From Maniola hyperantus (taxonomy: Eukaryota > Arthropoda > Insecta > Lepidoptera > Nymphalidae): DNA of 64,000 nucleotides. Made by a program: the position numbers and the translations under genes. Position 1 is the stretch's first letter. The number at the start of each line of letters is the position of its first letter. This document shows, one piece after another, positions 21,546-32,292 of the stretch. Below the pieces are notes generated by a model. That model did no database searches. It was not told where the DNA came from and saw only the letters and a list, made by a program, of their open reading frames with translations. The stretch lies in NCBI RefSeq assembly GCF_902806685.2, contig NC_048536.1, positions 186,001-250,000 on the forward strand. The letters run 5' to 3'.

Positions 21546-22023
21546 CTTTCGGTCGAAATTCGGACGGCAGAAATACTTACAAGTGGTTTCTGAGAATTTT
21601 TCAAGAAAAAAGTGAGTAAAATATGTATTTCTTATGAAGTGAATAAGCCCTGTATGATTAGGTTTCCTTAAATGTAATTCAAATAACATTATTTGCAAAT
21701 CCTCAATCATTTCATGAGAGCAATATATTGGTTAGGTATTACTGAAGGTTATCCCGGCTAATCCCGGGGGATCGTCTCGGCTGGCCTCTCGCCGGGGACA
21801 CACAGACTTTTGATCGGTCGATGGAGTTTATTCAGATGTGTCACACGACGAACGTGACTCGACTACGAGTTGCGGGGTTACGTATAGTTGTGGGTCTACT
21901 TTTAGCCCTGACTGGCTTTTTGATTGGCTAAATGAAAAGTAATTTATTGATAGAACCGTTTCAGCTATCTAAATTTCCCTATAATTTGATATACGAATGA
22001 ATCTTAAGCAGCCAATATTTTAT
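21546..22023. other. intergenic, no gene recognised
   Basis: No supported feature. Confidence 0.35.
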
Positions 22024-22031
22024 GGTGAAGC

Positions 22032-22509
22032 CAGGGCCGTCTTTAACCTATTGGAGGCCTTGGGCACATTAGAATAATGGGGCCCCTATGATCTTGATAG
22101 AGTAGGTACTATTTTCTTAGAATAGATTTTGAAATTATAATTATAAGTCACATTCTAGAAAACAAAACTAAATCAAAATCGGTTCATTCGTTTAGGTGCT
22201 ACGATGCCACAGACAGATACACAGATATACATAGGTATACACAGATACATACGTCAAACGTATAAGACCCCTTTTTTGGGTTGGGGGTTAAAAACAAGAA
22301 GAATCGGTAACAATTTCTATGGTCCGTGCTTGAAAGGGCCTTTTTGGACCTTTGATTTTATAAAAATAAATATATAATAAATATGTTTTTCAGTAATAAA
22401 ATATGGGTCGGTCGGTTATAGTTTGGTGATCCGGCAGCCGGCAAGGACTAGTGGGCCCCTATCGATCGTGGGCCCTGGGCATGTGCCCAGAGTGGGAAAG
22501 AGAGCCCTG
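22032..22509. mobile_element. non-autonomous hAT-type element, 478 bp
   Basis: The ends are CAGGGCCGTCTTT and its near complement AAAGAGAGCCCTG. The 8-bp sequence GGTGAAGC stands directly on both sides (22024-22031 and 22510-22517). Ends in CAGRG and an 8-bp duplication define the hAT superfamily. There is no transposase. The interior contains another dispersed repeat (CGGTTCATTCGTTTAGGTGC) and GGGCCC-rich segments near the right end. Confidence 0.85.
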
Positions 22510-23007
22510 GGTGAAGCCGTGATAGCGTAGTGGTTAGGACGTCCGCCTTCTAGTCGGGCCTCGGGGTGCCGACTTGCCGCTCTGTTGGCTGCAGTGGGAT
22601 TCATTTCACTCGGAATATAAACTTCACAGTTCAATGAATATTATACCTACTTGATGCTGCGGCATACAGATTAAATGAGACGAACGTATAGATTATTAAA
22701 AGCTGTTCGGAATTTAACTGTTGTGGAATTGGAATTAGATTATCGCGAAAATGTTTTTCAATCGTGAATCGGGTCGAGTTACTCTGTCGTTTTACATTTC
22801 AATACAATACAAATACAAATAATACAAATTTCTTTATTGCGAATATGGGTAAACAGTTGAGATGTTACAAAAACAAAAAGGTACAGCCAAATTCTGCCTA
22901 TTAGCATGCAATATGTTATGTTATACCTAGCATCGAGTTCTGATAATATTACTCGATAATATTTCATTGCGCTCTTTTGTTGATATTTTTTGTAGTACCT
23001 ACACTAA
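22510..23007. other. SINE family 3 head fragment, then unresolved DNA
   Basis: 22517-22560 reads GCCGTGATAGCGTAGTGGTT and AGGACGTCCGCCTTCTAGTC, the tRNA-like head of SINE family 3 in plus orientation. Its body is lost. The rest is AT-rich and unassigned. Confidence 0.5.
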
Positions 23008-23335
23008 AAATCGGTCAGGAACGAGTCGGACTCGCACAGGATGGGTTCCGTACCATCGTACAAGAAATAAGACTTCTTAATTTTTTTTTAATTTCCACGG
23101 CGGTAATTTTGAAGTTTTCATTATTTGTTGGCAATAAACAATAAACGGCAATAAACATGTGGTCCCGTTGTCCCCGGGAGCCGTATCTCCGTTAACGGTG
23201 ACATCGGGATTTGAATAAACCTAACCTATTCAAGTTCACGAGATACAGCTCGCTGACAGACAGGCGGACGGACGGACGCACAGCGGGGTGTTAGTAACAG
23301 GGTCCCGTTGGCACCCTTCGGGAACGGAACCCTGG
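23008..23335. mobile_element. dispersed repeat D (GGTTCCG family)
   Basis: AACGAGTCGGACTCGCACAG, GGATGGGTTCCGTACCATCG, then CACGAGATACAGCTCGCTGA, (GGAC)n and CCTTCGGGAACGGAACCCT. Confidence 0.6.
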
Positions 23336-23462
23336 AAATTAAAGCTGACCTGTTTAGACTAAGACAAGAAAAAATCTCCTAATAAGAACTCCAAAATAGT
23401 AGACTTGTAATTTTATTATTGTAATAAAAATGTAGCCACAAAAAAATTGTCAGAATCACCCT

Positions 23463-23730
23463 TCGGCATTATTCCGTCTGTTCCAAAAACATCTGTTAAT
23501 CTATCCCTTTGAAACGGACCCCTTTGATTTGTCACGAGGAACGGATCTGTAACAAAGAGGCCAATTCGAGAACGGAGCCACAGAGACGCATACAGAGGCG
23601 GACAGAGGCGGACGGAGGCGGACAGAGGCGGACGGAGGCGTGTAGAGGCCGCCGAGGAATTACCAATTCCGGAGGCGAACTGGACTGAATGTAATGTGAT
23701 TGAGACCTATTTCTAATGTAGCATGATACT
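23463..23730 (+). repeat. dispersed repeat family E, copy 1, with a 10-bp minisatellite
   Basis: Shares CCCTTTGATTTGTCACGAGG and GGACTGAATGTAATGTGATT with 29225-29490. Between these anchors sits a GGAGGCGGAC/AGAGGCGGAC minisatellite (about 23590-23642) that the other copy does not have in this form. Confidence 0.65.
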
Positions 23731-24560
23731 TATTTAGTTTGCGCAGTTTGCTGTCGAATTAGGGAAATACATTTAAGTATACGAAGTTGTAGGCTTCTGA
23801 AGGCACGTAAAAATGGGAATTATGTAAATGGGAAAGTTAGTTTGAAAGTCTTGGGCTGGAAGTTTAGTGGGAAGACACCACCTGACTCGCTGTGGTTACC
23901 TACCACTACCGGCGCGGCGCCACACGACACCTGAGACCTAATGTAACTTTTTTAAGTGATATAATATAAACTTGATTTATGATTTATTTATTCATTTACT
24001 TTCATGGTTACATGAAGCCCCGTTAGGGCATTGCAAAGTTAGGTACATTAACAATACATACATGCTAAATATATAATTATTATACAATTACATGCAAACT
24101 ACGTGTTACATTATTTTATAATAGATTTTATCAGGTAATATAACCAAGAGCTCATCATTACTTCTTACTAAGTATGATTATCATCAAGCGGAAGCCTATC
24201 TTGCAATTATAAAAAAAACTATTCAAGTTAACATTGCGTAGATTAGATAAATCTAGATATTTCACAGGACTCCGCATGGCGTCGGGAATTCGTTGTGCTC
24301 AATTTTTCGGTTAAAAGTGTGGGATTATAAGTGAAAAGCTTTAAAAAATTCTGGTTGTATTTAATAAATCATATTTCCCAGTCCCCTCCAAAACATAATA
24401 TAAAACTCTAATTCCTTAGAGTCGATAGCTAAGTATGACAATAAAACGAAACGAAACAGATTTCAGCGTGCCCCATAAACCGTACAAGTTTCACGCATCA
24501 AAATTCTATTGGGAATGAATATAAAACCATTTGTACCTGTATACTTATTTGTCACTTTTA
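23731..24560. other. intergenic, no gene recognised
   Basis: AT-rich with a GC-richer spot at about 23905-23925. No supported feature. Confidence 0.35.
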
Positions 24561-24930
24561 TCTATAAGGAACTAGATGTTTTCCGCGACTTATTCCGTGT
24601 AGATTGAGGGTTTTTAAAAATCCCGTGGGAACTGTTGGTTTTCTGTCATAATTAATTTAAAAAAATACAAATCGGTCCAGAAAGCTCGAAAAAATCAGTG
24701 TACTAAAAAAAACAATTGAGAACCACCTGCTTTTTGGAAGTCGGTTAGCCTACTATGTTCATCTCCAGCATGCAATCTATCTCTATACTAAATAGATGAC
24801 GACTTCATCCAGATAAAAATCCCGAGGAAACTCTTTATCCGTGCAAAAACTCAAAATCTTTTAAACGGATGGAATGAAAAGCTTGCAGACAGACAGATCC
24901 TCTTTCGAATTAATTATAATGTAAGTATAG
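24561..24930 (-). mobile_element. Helitron/Lep1-like dispersed repeats, fragments
   Basis: Two diverged minus-strand pieces: one at about 24571-24645 (ATCCCGTGGGAACTGTTGGT) and one at about 24792-24930 (GATGACGACTTCATCCAGAT to GACAGACAGATCCTCTTTCG). Confidence 0.45.
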
Positions 24931-24975
24931 ATTATTAGTATATATTAGGTTAGCAGTTTTGTTCCAGGTAGGTCG

Positions 24976-25048
24976 TCTGTCCCGGGCGCTCCCCGGGCGC
25001 TCCCCGGGCGCTCCCCGGGCGCTCCCCGGGCGCTCCCCGGGCGGCTGA
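24976..25048. repeat. 11-bp minisatellite, about 6 copies
   Basis: CGCTCCCCGGG is repeated in tandem, next to GGCTGAGATCGGCCCGGGAG. Strongly GC-rich in an AT-rich setting. Confidence 0.9.
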
Positions 25049-25683
25049 GATCGGCCCGGGAGCCGCGGGGGCTTTTTGTTCCAGCAACTCATTCCGAAAC
25101 TGCGGTAACATTATTTACGAAGATCCTCTGCGGATACTTTCTCACTAAAGCGGTGGAAACTCCTAGATTATACTTTTACAAAAAGAGCAAAGAATATGTA
25201 GATATACTTATTACTTACTTAGTTACATTTTGTGTTATGGTAAAAGCAGGTAAAAGGCTTTTTATGCGGCGCTTAGTCGGAACAGAGGAATCCAGGTTCT
25301 GAGGACTGACAACCGTTTATATATATTGTAGCGAATCAAAACAACTTTCTAAAATGTTAAACAGCGTATTGACCTCTATTTGTAAAGTATCTCGCGCAAA
25401 AAAATGCTTTGTTTTTTAGAAGATCGCTTGGATTGGGTCCTGTCACGCAGAACGCAGTCCTAGTGGTCCTACTCCATGCCAATTGCCATCTCGTTCCAAA
25501 CCAGAAAACGAATCTAAGCGAAATAAAAGTTACACTAGAAACAAGTTGTAGGCAAACTTTAAACTATCGACCTTCGATTAATTTTTATGAAGTCAAGCCT
25601 AGGAGTGCATCTTCAGTTCTGAAGTTATGCTAATACTTAATTCATAAAAATTGTAATAAAAATACCTATAACATGTATGTGAT
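25049..25683. other. intergenic, no gene recognised
   Basis: No supported feature. Confidence 0.35.
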
Positions 25684-26010
25684 CATCATCATCATCATGA
25701 TCGACCCAGCGCGAGCGCCGGCTCGCTACAGAGCACGGGTCTCCTCTCAGAGTGAGAAGGTTTTTGGCCATATAGTCTACCACGCTGGCCATGTGCGGAT
25801 TGGTAGACTTCACACACCTTTGAGAACATTACGGTGAACTCCCAGGCATGCAGGTTTCCTCACGATGTTTTCCTTCACCGTTAAAGGAAGTGATATTTAA
25901 TAACTTAAAACGCAATTAACTCCGAAAAGTTAGAGGTGCGTGCCCGGGATCGAACCCCCGACCTCCGATTAGAAGGCGGACGCCCTAACCACTAGGCTAT
26001 CACAGCTTGC
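25684..26010 (-). mobile_element. tRNA-derived SINE, family 3, full length
   Basis: Best copy. On the minus strand: head AAGCTGTGATAGCCTAGTGG, GGGGGTTCGATCCCGGGCAC (B box), body AGGAAACCTGCATGCCTGGG and CCTTCTCACTCTGAGAGGAG, tail (GAT)n. A and B boxes suggest an internal RNA polymerase III promoter. Confidence 0.8.
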
Positions 26011-26370
26011 TCATGTATGTGATACTTCTCCATATTAGAAAACACCCCTCACTACAATGTTTTAAAATATTCAGTCACAGCGTTATCTTGTAGGAAAAAA
26101 TGTGTGCGATAATCAGCGAGGCTGTAAAACAGAACGGCGTGATCCGTCAGCCGGGAGGGGGGAGAGCTGCGGGGAGAGGGGAGAGGGGAGAGGGGGGGGG
26201 TCGGGGTAAATGAATAACATTCACTTATGGAGGCTTGCAGCACTTTTGTTCCTGGGTGAAAGGGCAGAGATGGGATGGCGTTAATAAAAACCATCATAAA
26301 GGAGAGGGATTACTTATGTTTAGAATGTTATATTCAATTAGGTGGAGTATTGTTTGGGCATAATTTTTTT
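26011..26370. other. intergenic with GA-rich stretch
   Basis: 26154-26202 is a purine run (GGGAGAGGGGAGAGGGGAGA and so on). No gene recognised. Confidence 0.45.
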
Positions 26371-26605
26371 TAGGGTTCCGTACCTCAAAAGGAAAATCGG
26401 AACCCTTATAGGATAACTTTGTTGACTGTCTGTCTGTATGTCTACTAGCCTTTGACGGCCCATCCGATTTTGACGAAATTGAGTACAGCGATAGCTTGCA
26501 TCCCGGGGAAGGGCATAGGCTACTTTTTATCCCGGAAAATCAAAGAGTTCCCACGGGATTTTCAAAACCTAAATCCACGCGGGCGAAGTCGCGGGCATCA
26601 TCTAT
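26371..26605 (+). mobile_element. composite of repeat D end and Helitron/Lep1-like repeat
   Basis: GGGTTCCGTACCTCAAAAGG (repeat D end) runs straight into GACTGTCTGTCTGTATGTCT, TCCGATTTTGACGAAATTGA and GGGCGAAGTCGCGGGCATCA. The shared (CTGT)n probably allowed the join. Confidence 0.6.
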
Positions 26606-26945
26606 TATAGAATAATCTGAGAAGCCTACTCTATAAATCCAACTTACATGCATATATCAGCGTAAAAATAACAAGCAAAAACTGTTAGGTATTTGTTAAA
26701 GCAAAGAAAAAAGGAAAACATATTAGGTATGTTTAGTTGGTACAACGCAGAAAATTGTAATGCAAAGGAAAAAGAAAGAAAACTAAGATAAAAGATAAAT
26801 TAAATCAGGAATCCAAGATAATATTTTCCCCATGATAAGTTGCCAGTACTAGGGCTTCTTATAATGACGCAGGGGAACATAAGCGGAAAGCTGGTGGGAC
26901 AGTTTTTCTATTCCGATACAAATAATCAGTAAGTACCCTTATTAT
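26606..26945. other. intergenic, no gene recognised
   Basis: AT-rich sequence without a supported feature. Confidence 0.4.
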
Positions 26946-26948
26946 ATC

Positions 26949-27164
26949 AGTACCCTTATTATAAATGCGAAAGTGTGTTTGTTTTTTGGTTTGTCCTTCA
27001 GTCACGTCGCAACGGTGCAACAGATTGACGTGATTTTTTGCATGAGTATAGATAAAGACCTGGATAGTGGCATAGGCTACTTTTTATCCCGGAAAATCAA
27101 AGAGTTTCCATCCGATTTTTAAAAAACCTGATTCCACGCGGACGAAGTCGCGGGCATCAGCTAG
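26949..27164 (+). mobile_element. Helitron/Lep1-like dispersed repeat, well preserved
   Basis: GTACCCTTATTATAAATGCG, CAGTCACGTCGCAACGGTGC, GACCTGGATAGTGGCATAGG and ACGCGGACGAAGTCGCGGGC ending CAGCTAG. Close relative of 15900-16146. Confidence 0.7.
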
Positions 27165-28361
27165 TAAAATTATAAGGGATGATTTATGCCAACACGTGGC
27201 GGCACGCACGCCATACGGTGGAGCATGAACTGCTTCATATAAAATGTTAGTGATGTTTTGAATCCGTGCCTCGTTCGCGCCTCGTACGTGGCACGGCAAG
27301 CGCCCCATAAGAGAGTTACGAGATAAGAGTTCACGCGATAGAAAGACAATGTTCAATTTTAAATCACAAAGCTGTGCGAGCTGCATTGCACTTTATTGCG
27401 TCGCAACAAGAGAACCATATTACTTTTCGGCTTTTATCGAGCTCCTTTAAGTTTCCACGAGCTCTCGGTTCAAAATAATTTAGCAAAGTAATATCGGCAG
27501 TCCCTCGAGGCAGGCCTCCTTCGTTTAAATAATATGTGAACATTTTATAGTTACCTGTCGGGGAGAGGCGTGGGATCGCTTTATTGAGGCCCATTATTGT
27601 TACTATCTATAATGTGCTACTCACAGAGTTCAACACTAGTATAGAAATGGCAAAGAAAGCCACAAAGCGCGGAGACGTAGTCGTAGATCTATCGGGCTGC
27701 AACTTGCTAGCTTCTAACTTGATGGCCAGTGAAATGAAATGATTTACTTATTTGCCACTTGTCGAGTCTTGTCACACAGGTTCGGAAAGCAGATTCTATT
27801 GAGAAGAGCCAGCAAGAGAATCGTAAAGTTGTTTTATACTGTTATTATTTTAGTTGCCAGCGCACCTGAGAGACACATAAAATTCTTGAACATGTCCCTT
27901 TATTTTTCGCTTGGCGCGACTTTGTCTATCTGGAATTTTCTAATATTTTTGACTCTAAACTTACCAGTACATACCTATTATAGGTAATAATGCCTGTGAT
28001 TTCTGTGATGCCCAGAAAAGTTAACTAAATAAAAAAATGTATCTATCCAGCTAGACAATAAATAGTAGTCTAATAACTAAATTGAAACGAGAAAGTTAGA
28101 AACGAACGAATGTGTGAAATTCGCATTGCTTTTCTGCTACAAATAGTTGAGAGCGGTGCAATCATTTACCAACAAGAAGCGTCCTGTACAACCCTCGAGT
28201 ATAGTAGAAGGTAGAAAATAAACATGACGTCAAAAAATGGCATATGAAAATGGAGCAATCTACTTGGTTCCAACCTTTTTCTGAAATTGGAAACGCTTAT
28301 CGCAGTATACCTGTTTCGGAAAGCTCTTTATTGCTGAGCTCCAAGTTCCAAGCTCACTGCT
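27165..28361. other. intergenic, one LINE 3' fragment, no gene recognised
   Basis: 27750-27830 (AGGTTCGGAAAGCAGATTCT, AAGAGCCAGCAAGAGA) looks like the LINE 3' UTR family of 1880-1998. The rest contains no supported feature. Confidence 0.35.
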
Positions 28362-28468
28362 CCGCGCCCTCCGCGCCCTCCGCGCCCTCCGCGCCCTCCG
28401 CGCCCTCCGCGCCCTCCGCGCCCTCCGCGCCCTCCGCGCCCTCCGCGCCTTCCGCGCCCTCCGCGCCC
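28362..28468. repeat. 9-bp minisatellite, about 12 copies
   Basis: CCGCGCCCT is repeated with one CCGCGCCTT variant. As 9 is divisible by 3, a 90-codon frame (alanine-proline-serine repeats) stays open on the plus strand. It is not supported as a gene. Confidence 0.95.
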
Positions 28469-28550
28469 GTCTTGCGTCGCGCGTCGCTAGCACAGTCGCT
28501 AGTACACCTACTATAAATCCAACTCTATTTAGCTTCCCATTATCTATATA

Positions 28551-28752
28551 CTAGCTGATGCCCGCGACTTCATCCGCGTGGATTTAGGTTTTTAAAAATC
28601 CAATGGGATTTTTAAAAATACAATTTGATTTTTCGGGATAAAAAGTAGTCTATGTCACTCTCCATGTGTCTAATCCGTTGCTCACTTTGCGACATGGTTG
28701 AATGACAACCCAACAAACCAGCAAACCAGCAAACCAACAAAACAAAAAAAAG
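28551..28752 (-). mobile_element. Helitron/Lep1-like dispersed repeat
   Basis: Starts CTAGCTGATGCCCGCGACTT, TTTCGGGATAAAAAGTAGTC, and ends in CCAACAAACCAGCAAACCAG. Directly abuts a plus-strand copy at 28753-28856. Confidence 0.65.
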
Positions 28753-28856
28753 GCATGTATATAGCTATTATGACGTAGACATCCGCTAAGAAGTGAAGTA
28801 AAATAGGAGTTTGAAATTTGTGAAGTCCACGCGGACGAAATTGTGGGTATTAGCTA
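28753..28856 (+). mobile_element. Helitron/Lep1-like subfamily 2 fragment
   Basis: ATAGCTATTATGACGTAGAC, CATCCGCTAAGAAGTGAAGT, then CACGCGGACGAAATTGTGGG and TTAGCTAG. Same subfamily as 21053-21286. Confidence 0.6.
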
Positions 28857-28989
28857 GTTAGAATAATGCCAAAAATAATTATGCTTTTAGTATCTTAATT
28901 AAAACAGTGATAGCCATTCATAATGAATTATTATAAAATATGCAAAAGTACTTATATCTGTCAGATACCTTTCGCCGTTCAACCATTTC

Positions 28990-29150
28990 ATCCGTTTAAC
29001 CTGGTTTAACCGCTTTTAACGAAATTTAGTAAAAAATGTAGCTTGCATCCCAGAGAGGAAACATTATTTTAATTCCAGAAGTTTCCAGAGTTCCCACAGG
29101 ATTTTTAGTAAGACTAAATCCACGCTATTGAAGTCGTGGATTTAGTCATG
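28990..29150 (+). mobile_element. Helitron/Lep1-like repeat, diverged
   Basis: ACGAAATTTAGTAAAAAATG, TAGCTTGCATCCCAGAGAGG, AGAGTTCCCACAGGATTTTT and ACTAAATCCACGCTATTGAA. Heavily mutated. Confidence 0.5.
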
Positions 29151-29224
29151 TAATATTTTAATAATACGTATCTTTTTTCTTTGATCAATCATTGTACGAT
29201 TTTCCAATCGCTCGTAAAACATTT

Positions 29225-29490
29225 CTTCTATCAGTAGCAAATAAGGTCGTTAAAAACAAAATTGGTTAAACGATCCCTTTGATACAGACCCTTTTGATAT
29301 GTCACGAGGAATAAGTACATGTGTCCGGAACAAAGGCACAGCTCCGGAATAAAGGAGGATTCCGGAATAGAGAGGTGTATAGCGACCGCCGATCGGGATT
29401 ACGGATTCCGGCGACGACGACGCCCCGGACTGAATGTAACGTGATTGTGCCCAATTGCTAATGTACTCGTATAGTTTGGAGTTACGGGCC
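29225..29490 (+). repeat. dispersed repeat family E, copy 2
   Basis: Shares CCTTTTGATATGTCACGAGG and CGGACTGAATGTAACGTGAT with 23463-23730. In place of the GGCGGAC minisatellite it has GGAATAAAGG/GGAATAGAGAGG blocks. Confidence 0.6.
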
Positions 29491-29810
29491 TGAATCTGTA
29501 TCGAATAGAGATGGGTTATTTCACAGGTAGCATGTGAAATATCATGTGAAAAGCTTTTTCATATGTAACACTTGCTATTATACTTAAAGTAGCCTGTGAA
29601 AAATTGCAAAGCAAAATACCGCAGTTTGAAAATTATTACATTTACTTAAATCTCCCTTTATTGTTGAAAATTCGCGCGCGCGCGGTCATCGACTTAAGTT
29701 AAGAGCGTGCAACCAAGAACACTCGCATCGCTGTGTGTTAGAAAGCCTCTAGTTGAATCAACATGGCAATCTATCATAAGTACCAGGACCATCATTAGTT
29801 AAATTAATGC

Positions 29811-30330
29811 TTGGAGTTTCTCGACGAGATCTAACCAGAAATGTGGAGATCCGTAGGAAAGCCAGAGTAACCGACATCTGGCTCAACGGGTTACGAAGCT
29901 GAAGTGGCAATGGGCAGGGACTTTGGGATCTCAAAGTGCTGGCATGCTACTGAAAGATCTAGCACCGAAAGACGCAGTGTTGGAAGACCTCCTGCTACAG
30001 TGGGTCTGGCGGACAGACATAAAACGAGCAGGAAGCTGGAATCAGGCGGCGCAAGACCATGGCATGTAGACGTCTCTACAAGAGTAGGTACATAGGCCAT
30101 AAAAGCCTCAATAGCTCAACCGGTTAAGGAGTGGACTGAAAACCGAAAAGTCGACGGTTCAAACCCCGCCCGTTGCACTATTGTCGTAACTACTCCTAGC
30201 ACAAGCCTGACGCTTAGTTGGAGAGGAAAGGGGAATATTAGTCATTTAACATGGCTAATATTCTTAATAAAAAAAAAAAAAAAAATAGGCGTCCAGCAGT
30301 GGATGTCTTTCGGTTGACGATGATGATGAA
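29811..30330 (+). mobile_element. RTE-type LINE 3' end inserted in family X, with 15-bp target duplication
   Basis: TAGTTAAATTAATGC at 29796-29810 and TAGTTAAATTGATGC at 30331-30345 flank the element (14 of 15 identical). Inside are AGAGTAACCGACATCTGGCT, GAAGCTGAAGTGGCAATGGG, GCAAGACCATGGCATGTAGA and the end GTCCAGCAGTGGATGTCTTT followed by (GAT)n. The frame is broken by deletions and by the SINE at 30098-30284. Confidence 0.75.
30098..30284 (+). mobile_element. tRNA-derived SINE, family 1, inside the RTE relic
   Basis: Head GCCTCAATAGCTCAACCGGT (A-box-like), ACGGTTCAAACCCCG (B-box-like), body GGAGAGGAAAGGGGAATATT, and a long poly-A. ATAGGC occurs on both sides (30092-30097 and 30285-30290), and the RTE sequence resumes right after it. 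Confidence 0.8.
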
Positions 30331-30647
30331 TAGTTAAATTGATGCAGCAAACGATTGTACGTGCAAAAGTTGAAAAATCCCTTTCTGTGAAATATAGTCT
30401 GTGAAATCACCGTGACATAAAATCATAATTTCACCTAATGAAAATAATTAGAAAGTAGCAATATTGCCTACCTCTGGTATCGAGTACCGGCCGAGTGGAG
30501 TCAGCTCAAAGTTTCGTTAATTGTGATAGAAAAGTTGTTCGTTGATTGCGGAGTTATCGGGTACAAAGTAGAAACACACAAGTAGTGATGACTCGACGAA
30601 AACATGTTAGCTATTCTATGTATATCAGCAACTAGTGCGTAAGAGAG

Positions 30648-30825
30648 CCTCGATAGCTCAACGGTTAAAGAAGCGGACTAAAAACCGAAAGGTCGCCGGT
30701 TCAAATCCCACCCGTTGCACTATTGTCGTACCTACTCCTGGCACAAGCTAACGCTTAATTGGAGGGGAAAGGGGAATATTAGTCAGCAATGAACTTGGCT
30801 AATATTCTTAAAAAAAATCTAAAAA
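30648..30825 (+). mobile_element. tRNA-derived SINE, family 1, full length
   Basis: AGCCTCGATAGCTCAACGGT, CGCCGGTTCAAATCCCACCC, GTTGCACTATTGTCGTACCT, TTGGAGGGGAAAGGGGAATA, and an A-rich tail. A and B box positions fit a tRNA-derived polymerase III promoter. Confidence 0.8.
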
Positions 30826-30854
30826 TAAAATAAAAAACAATCGAAGATTATGTA

Positions 30855-30980
30855 AATGTCACTCGCTAGGTCTTGAACTATATACCCATGCAAAAATTAC
30901 GTTGATCCGTTGCTCCGTTGCGACGTGATTGGACAAACAAACAAACACACTTACGCATTTATAATAAGGGTATACTGATT
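30855..30980 (-). mobile_element. Helitron/Lep1-like repeat, partial
   Basis: TATATACCCATGCAAAAATT, CGTTGCGACGTGATTGGACA, CACTTACGCATTTATAATAA and GGGTATACTGAT, the distal half of the family on the minus strand. Confidence 0.6.
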
Positions 30981-31033
30981 GCATTTGATGTATCATTATG
31001 TTGAAAGATTATATATCGTTACAGCGAGGGCAG

Positions 31034-31358
31034 AGGCGTCGGCCTACTGTCCCTCTGTACACTGCGACTTACCGCTCCAGCCTCTGCCATCAACATGCAG
31101 GCGTCGGACTACTGTCCCTCTGTACACTGTGACATACCACTCCAGCCTCTGCCATCAACATGCAGGCGTCGGACTACTGTCCCTCTGTACACTGTGACAT
31201 ACCACTCCAGCCTCTGCCATCAACATGCAGGCGTCGGACTACTGTCCCTCTGTACACTGTGACATACCACTCCAGCCTCTGCCATCAACATGCAGGCGTC
31301 GGACTACTGTCCCTCTGTACACTGTGACATACCACTCCAGCCTCTGCCATCAACATGC
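31034..31358. repeat. 65-bp tandem repeat, 5 copies
   Basis: Units start at 31034, 31099, 31164, 31229 and 31294 with AGGCGTCGGACTACTGTCCC and end GCCATCAACATGC. The first copy has several differences and the other four are nearly identical, so the expansion ran away from the first unit. The frames through it are not genes. Confidence 0.95.
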
Positions 31359-31550
31359 AGTGAGCACAATGAGCGGAATCAAGCAAATCGCTTTAAAGTC
31401 CGCTAATTCGATCACAATCACAGTCGTATTGTTGCGCTGTTTAACATATTATATACGGCATATCACTGCATAATCATCATACTATGTTCACTCTCACCGC
31501 AATCACAATGCGGTAAACCCAACACTCGTGGTTCCTTCCATCACTACCTC

Positions 31551-31989
31551 ATCATCATCATCATCAACCGATAGACGTCCACTGCTGGACATAGGTCTCT
31601 TGTAGGGACTTCCACACGCCACGGTCTTGCGCCGCCGCCATCCAGCGGCTCCCTGTGACTCGTCTGATGTCGTCCGTCCACCTAGTGAGGGGTCTTCCAA
31701 CACTGCGTCTTCCGGTGCGAGGTCGCCATTCCAGCACCTTGGGACCCCAACGTCTATCGGTTGTACGAACTATGTGCCCTGCCCATTGCCACTTCAGCGT
31801 CGCAACCCGTTGAGCTATGTCGGTTACTCTAGTTCTCCTACGGATCTCCTTATTTCTCATTTGATCACGTAGAGAAACGCCGCACATAGCTCTCTCCATC
31901 GCCCGCTGAGTGACTCTGAGCTTTCTTATGAGGCCCATAGTTAGCGACCATGTCTCGGATCCATTTATGTCATCACTGGCAACACGCAC
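31551..31989 (-). pseudogene. RTE-type LINE ORF2 C-terminus with (GAT)n tail
   Basis: Best RTE remnant. The open frame of 141 codons holds TMGLIRKLRVTQRAMERAMC, then TDIAQRVATLKWQWAGHIVR, WGPKVLEWRPRTGRRSVGRP, RWTDDIRRVTGSRWMAAAQD and SLQETYVQQWTSIG, followed directly by the (GAT)n tail (seen as ATC repeats at about 31551-31566). This is the segment behind the reverse transcriptase, so the insertion is 5'-truncated and dead. The intact frame shows it is young. Confidence 0.8.
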
Positions 31990-32292
31990 TGTTCGAAGAC
32001 TTTAGTCTTCAAGCACTGAGGAGTTTTGGACAAGAAGACATTTCGAAGCTTCTTGAACACTGCCCAACCGATGTCACGAGTATAACATTGATATATATCT
32101 CAGTAAATAGATAAAGCTATAATATGGGATAGGACTTAATAACACAATGGGATATCTGTGTTAGGGAGAAACACAAACAATTGCAGAAAGGAATTAGTTA
32201 CTGAGTTTGGCTATAAATAAGGGATTAGTTAGGGGCTACGTCACTAACAATATTATTTATTTCCTCTGCACAGATATGGCCTATATGTAATA
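31990..32292. other. intergenic, no gene recognised
   Basis: AT-rich sequence without a supported feature. Confidence 0.4.

Larger units (their letters stand above)
29505..30475. repeat. dispersed repeat family X, copy 2, split by nested insertions
   Basis: The parts 29505-29795 and 30346-30475 match, in reverse complement, 12087-12411. The 535 bp between them is an RTE relic with a SINE inside. Family X has no ORF and its class is unknown. Confidence 0.6.

Noticed and set aside
28244..28516. Alanine-proline-serine repeat protein
   Set aside because: It is a 9-bp minisatellite read in frame, with no supporting domain.
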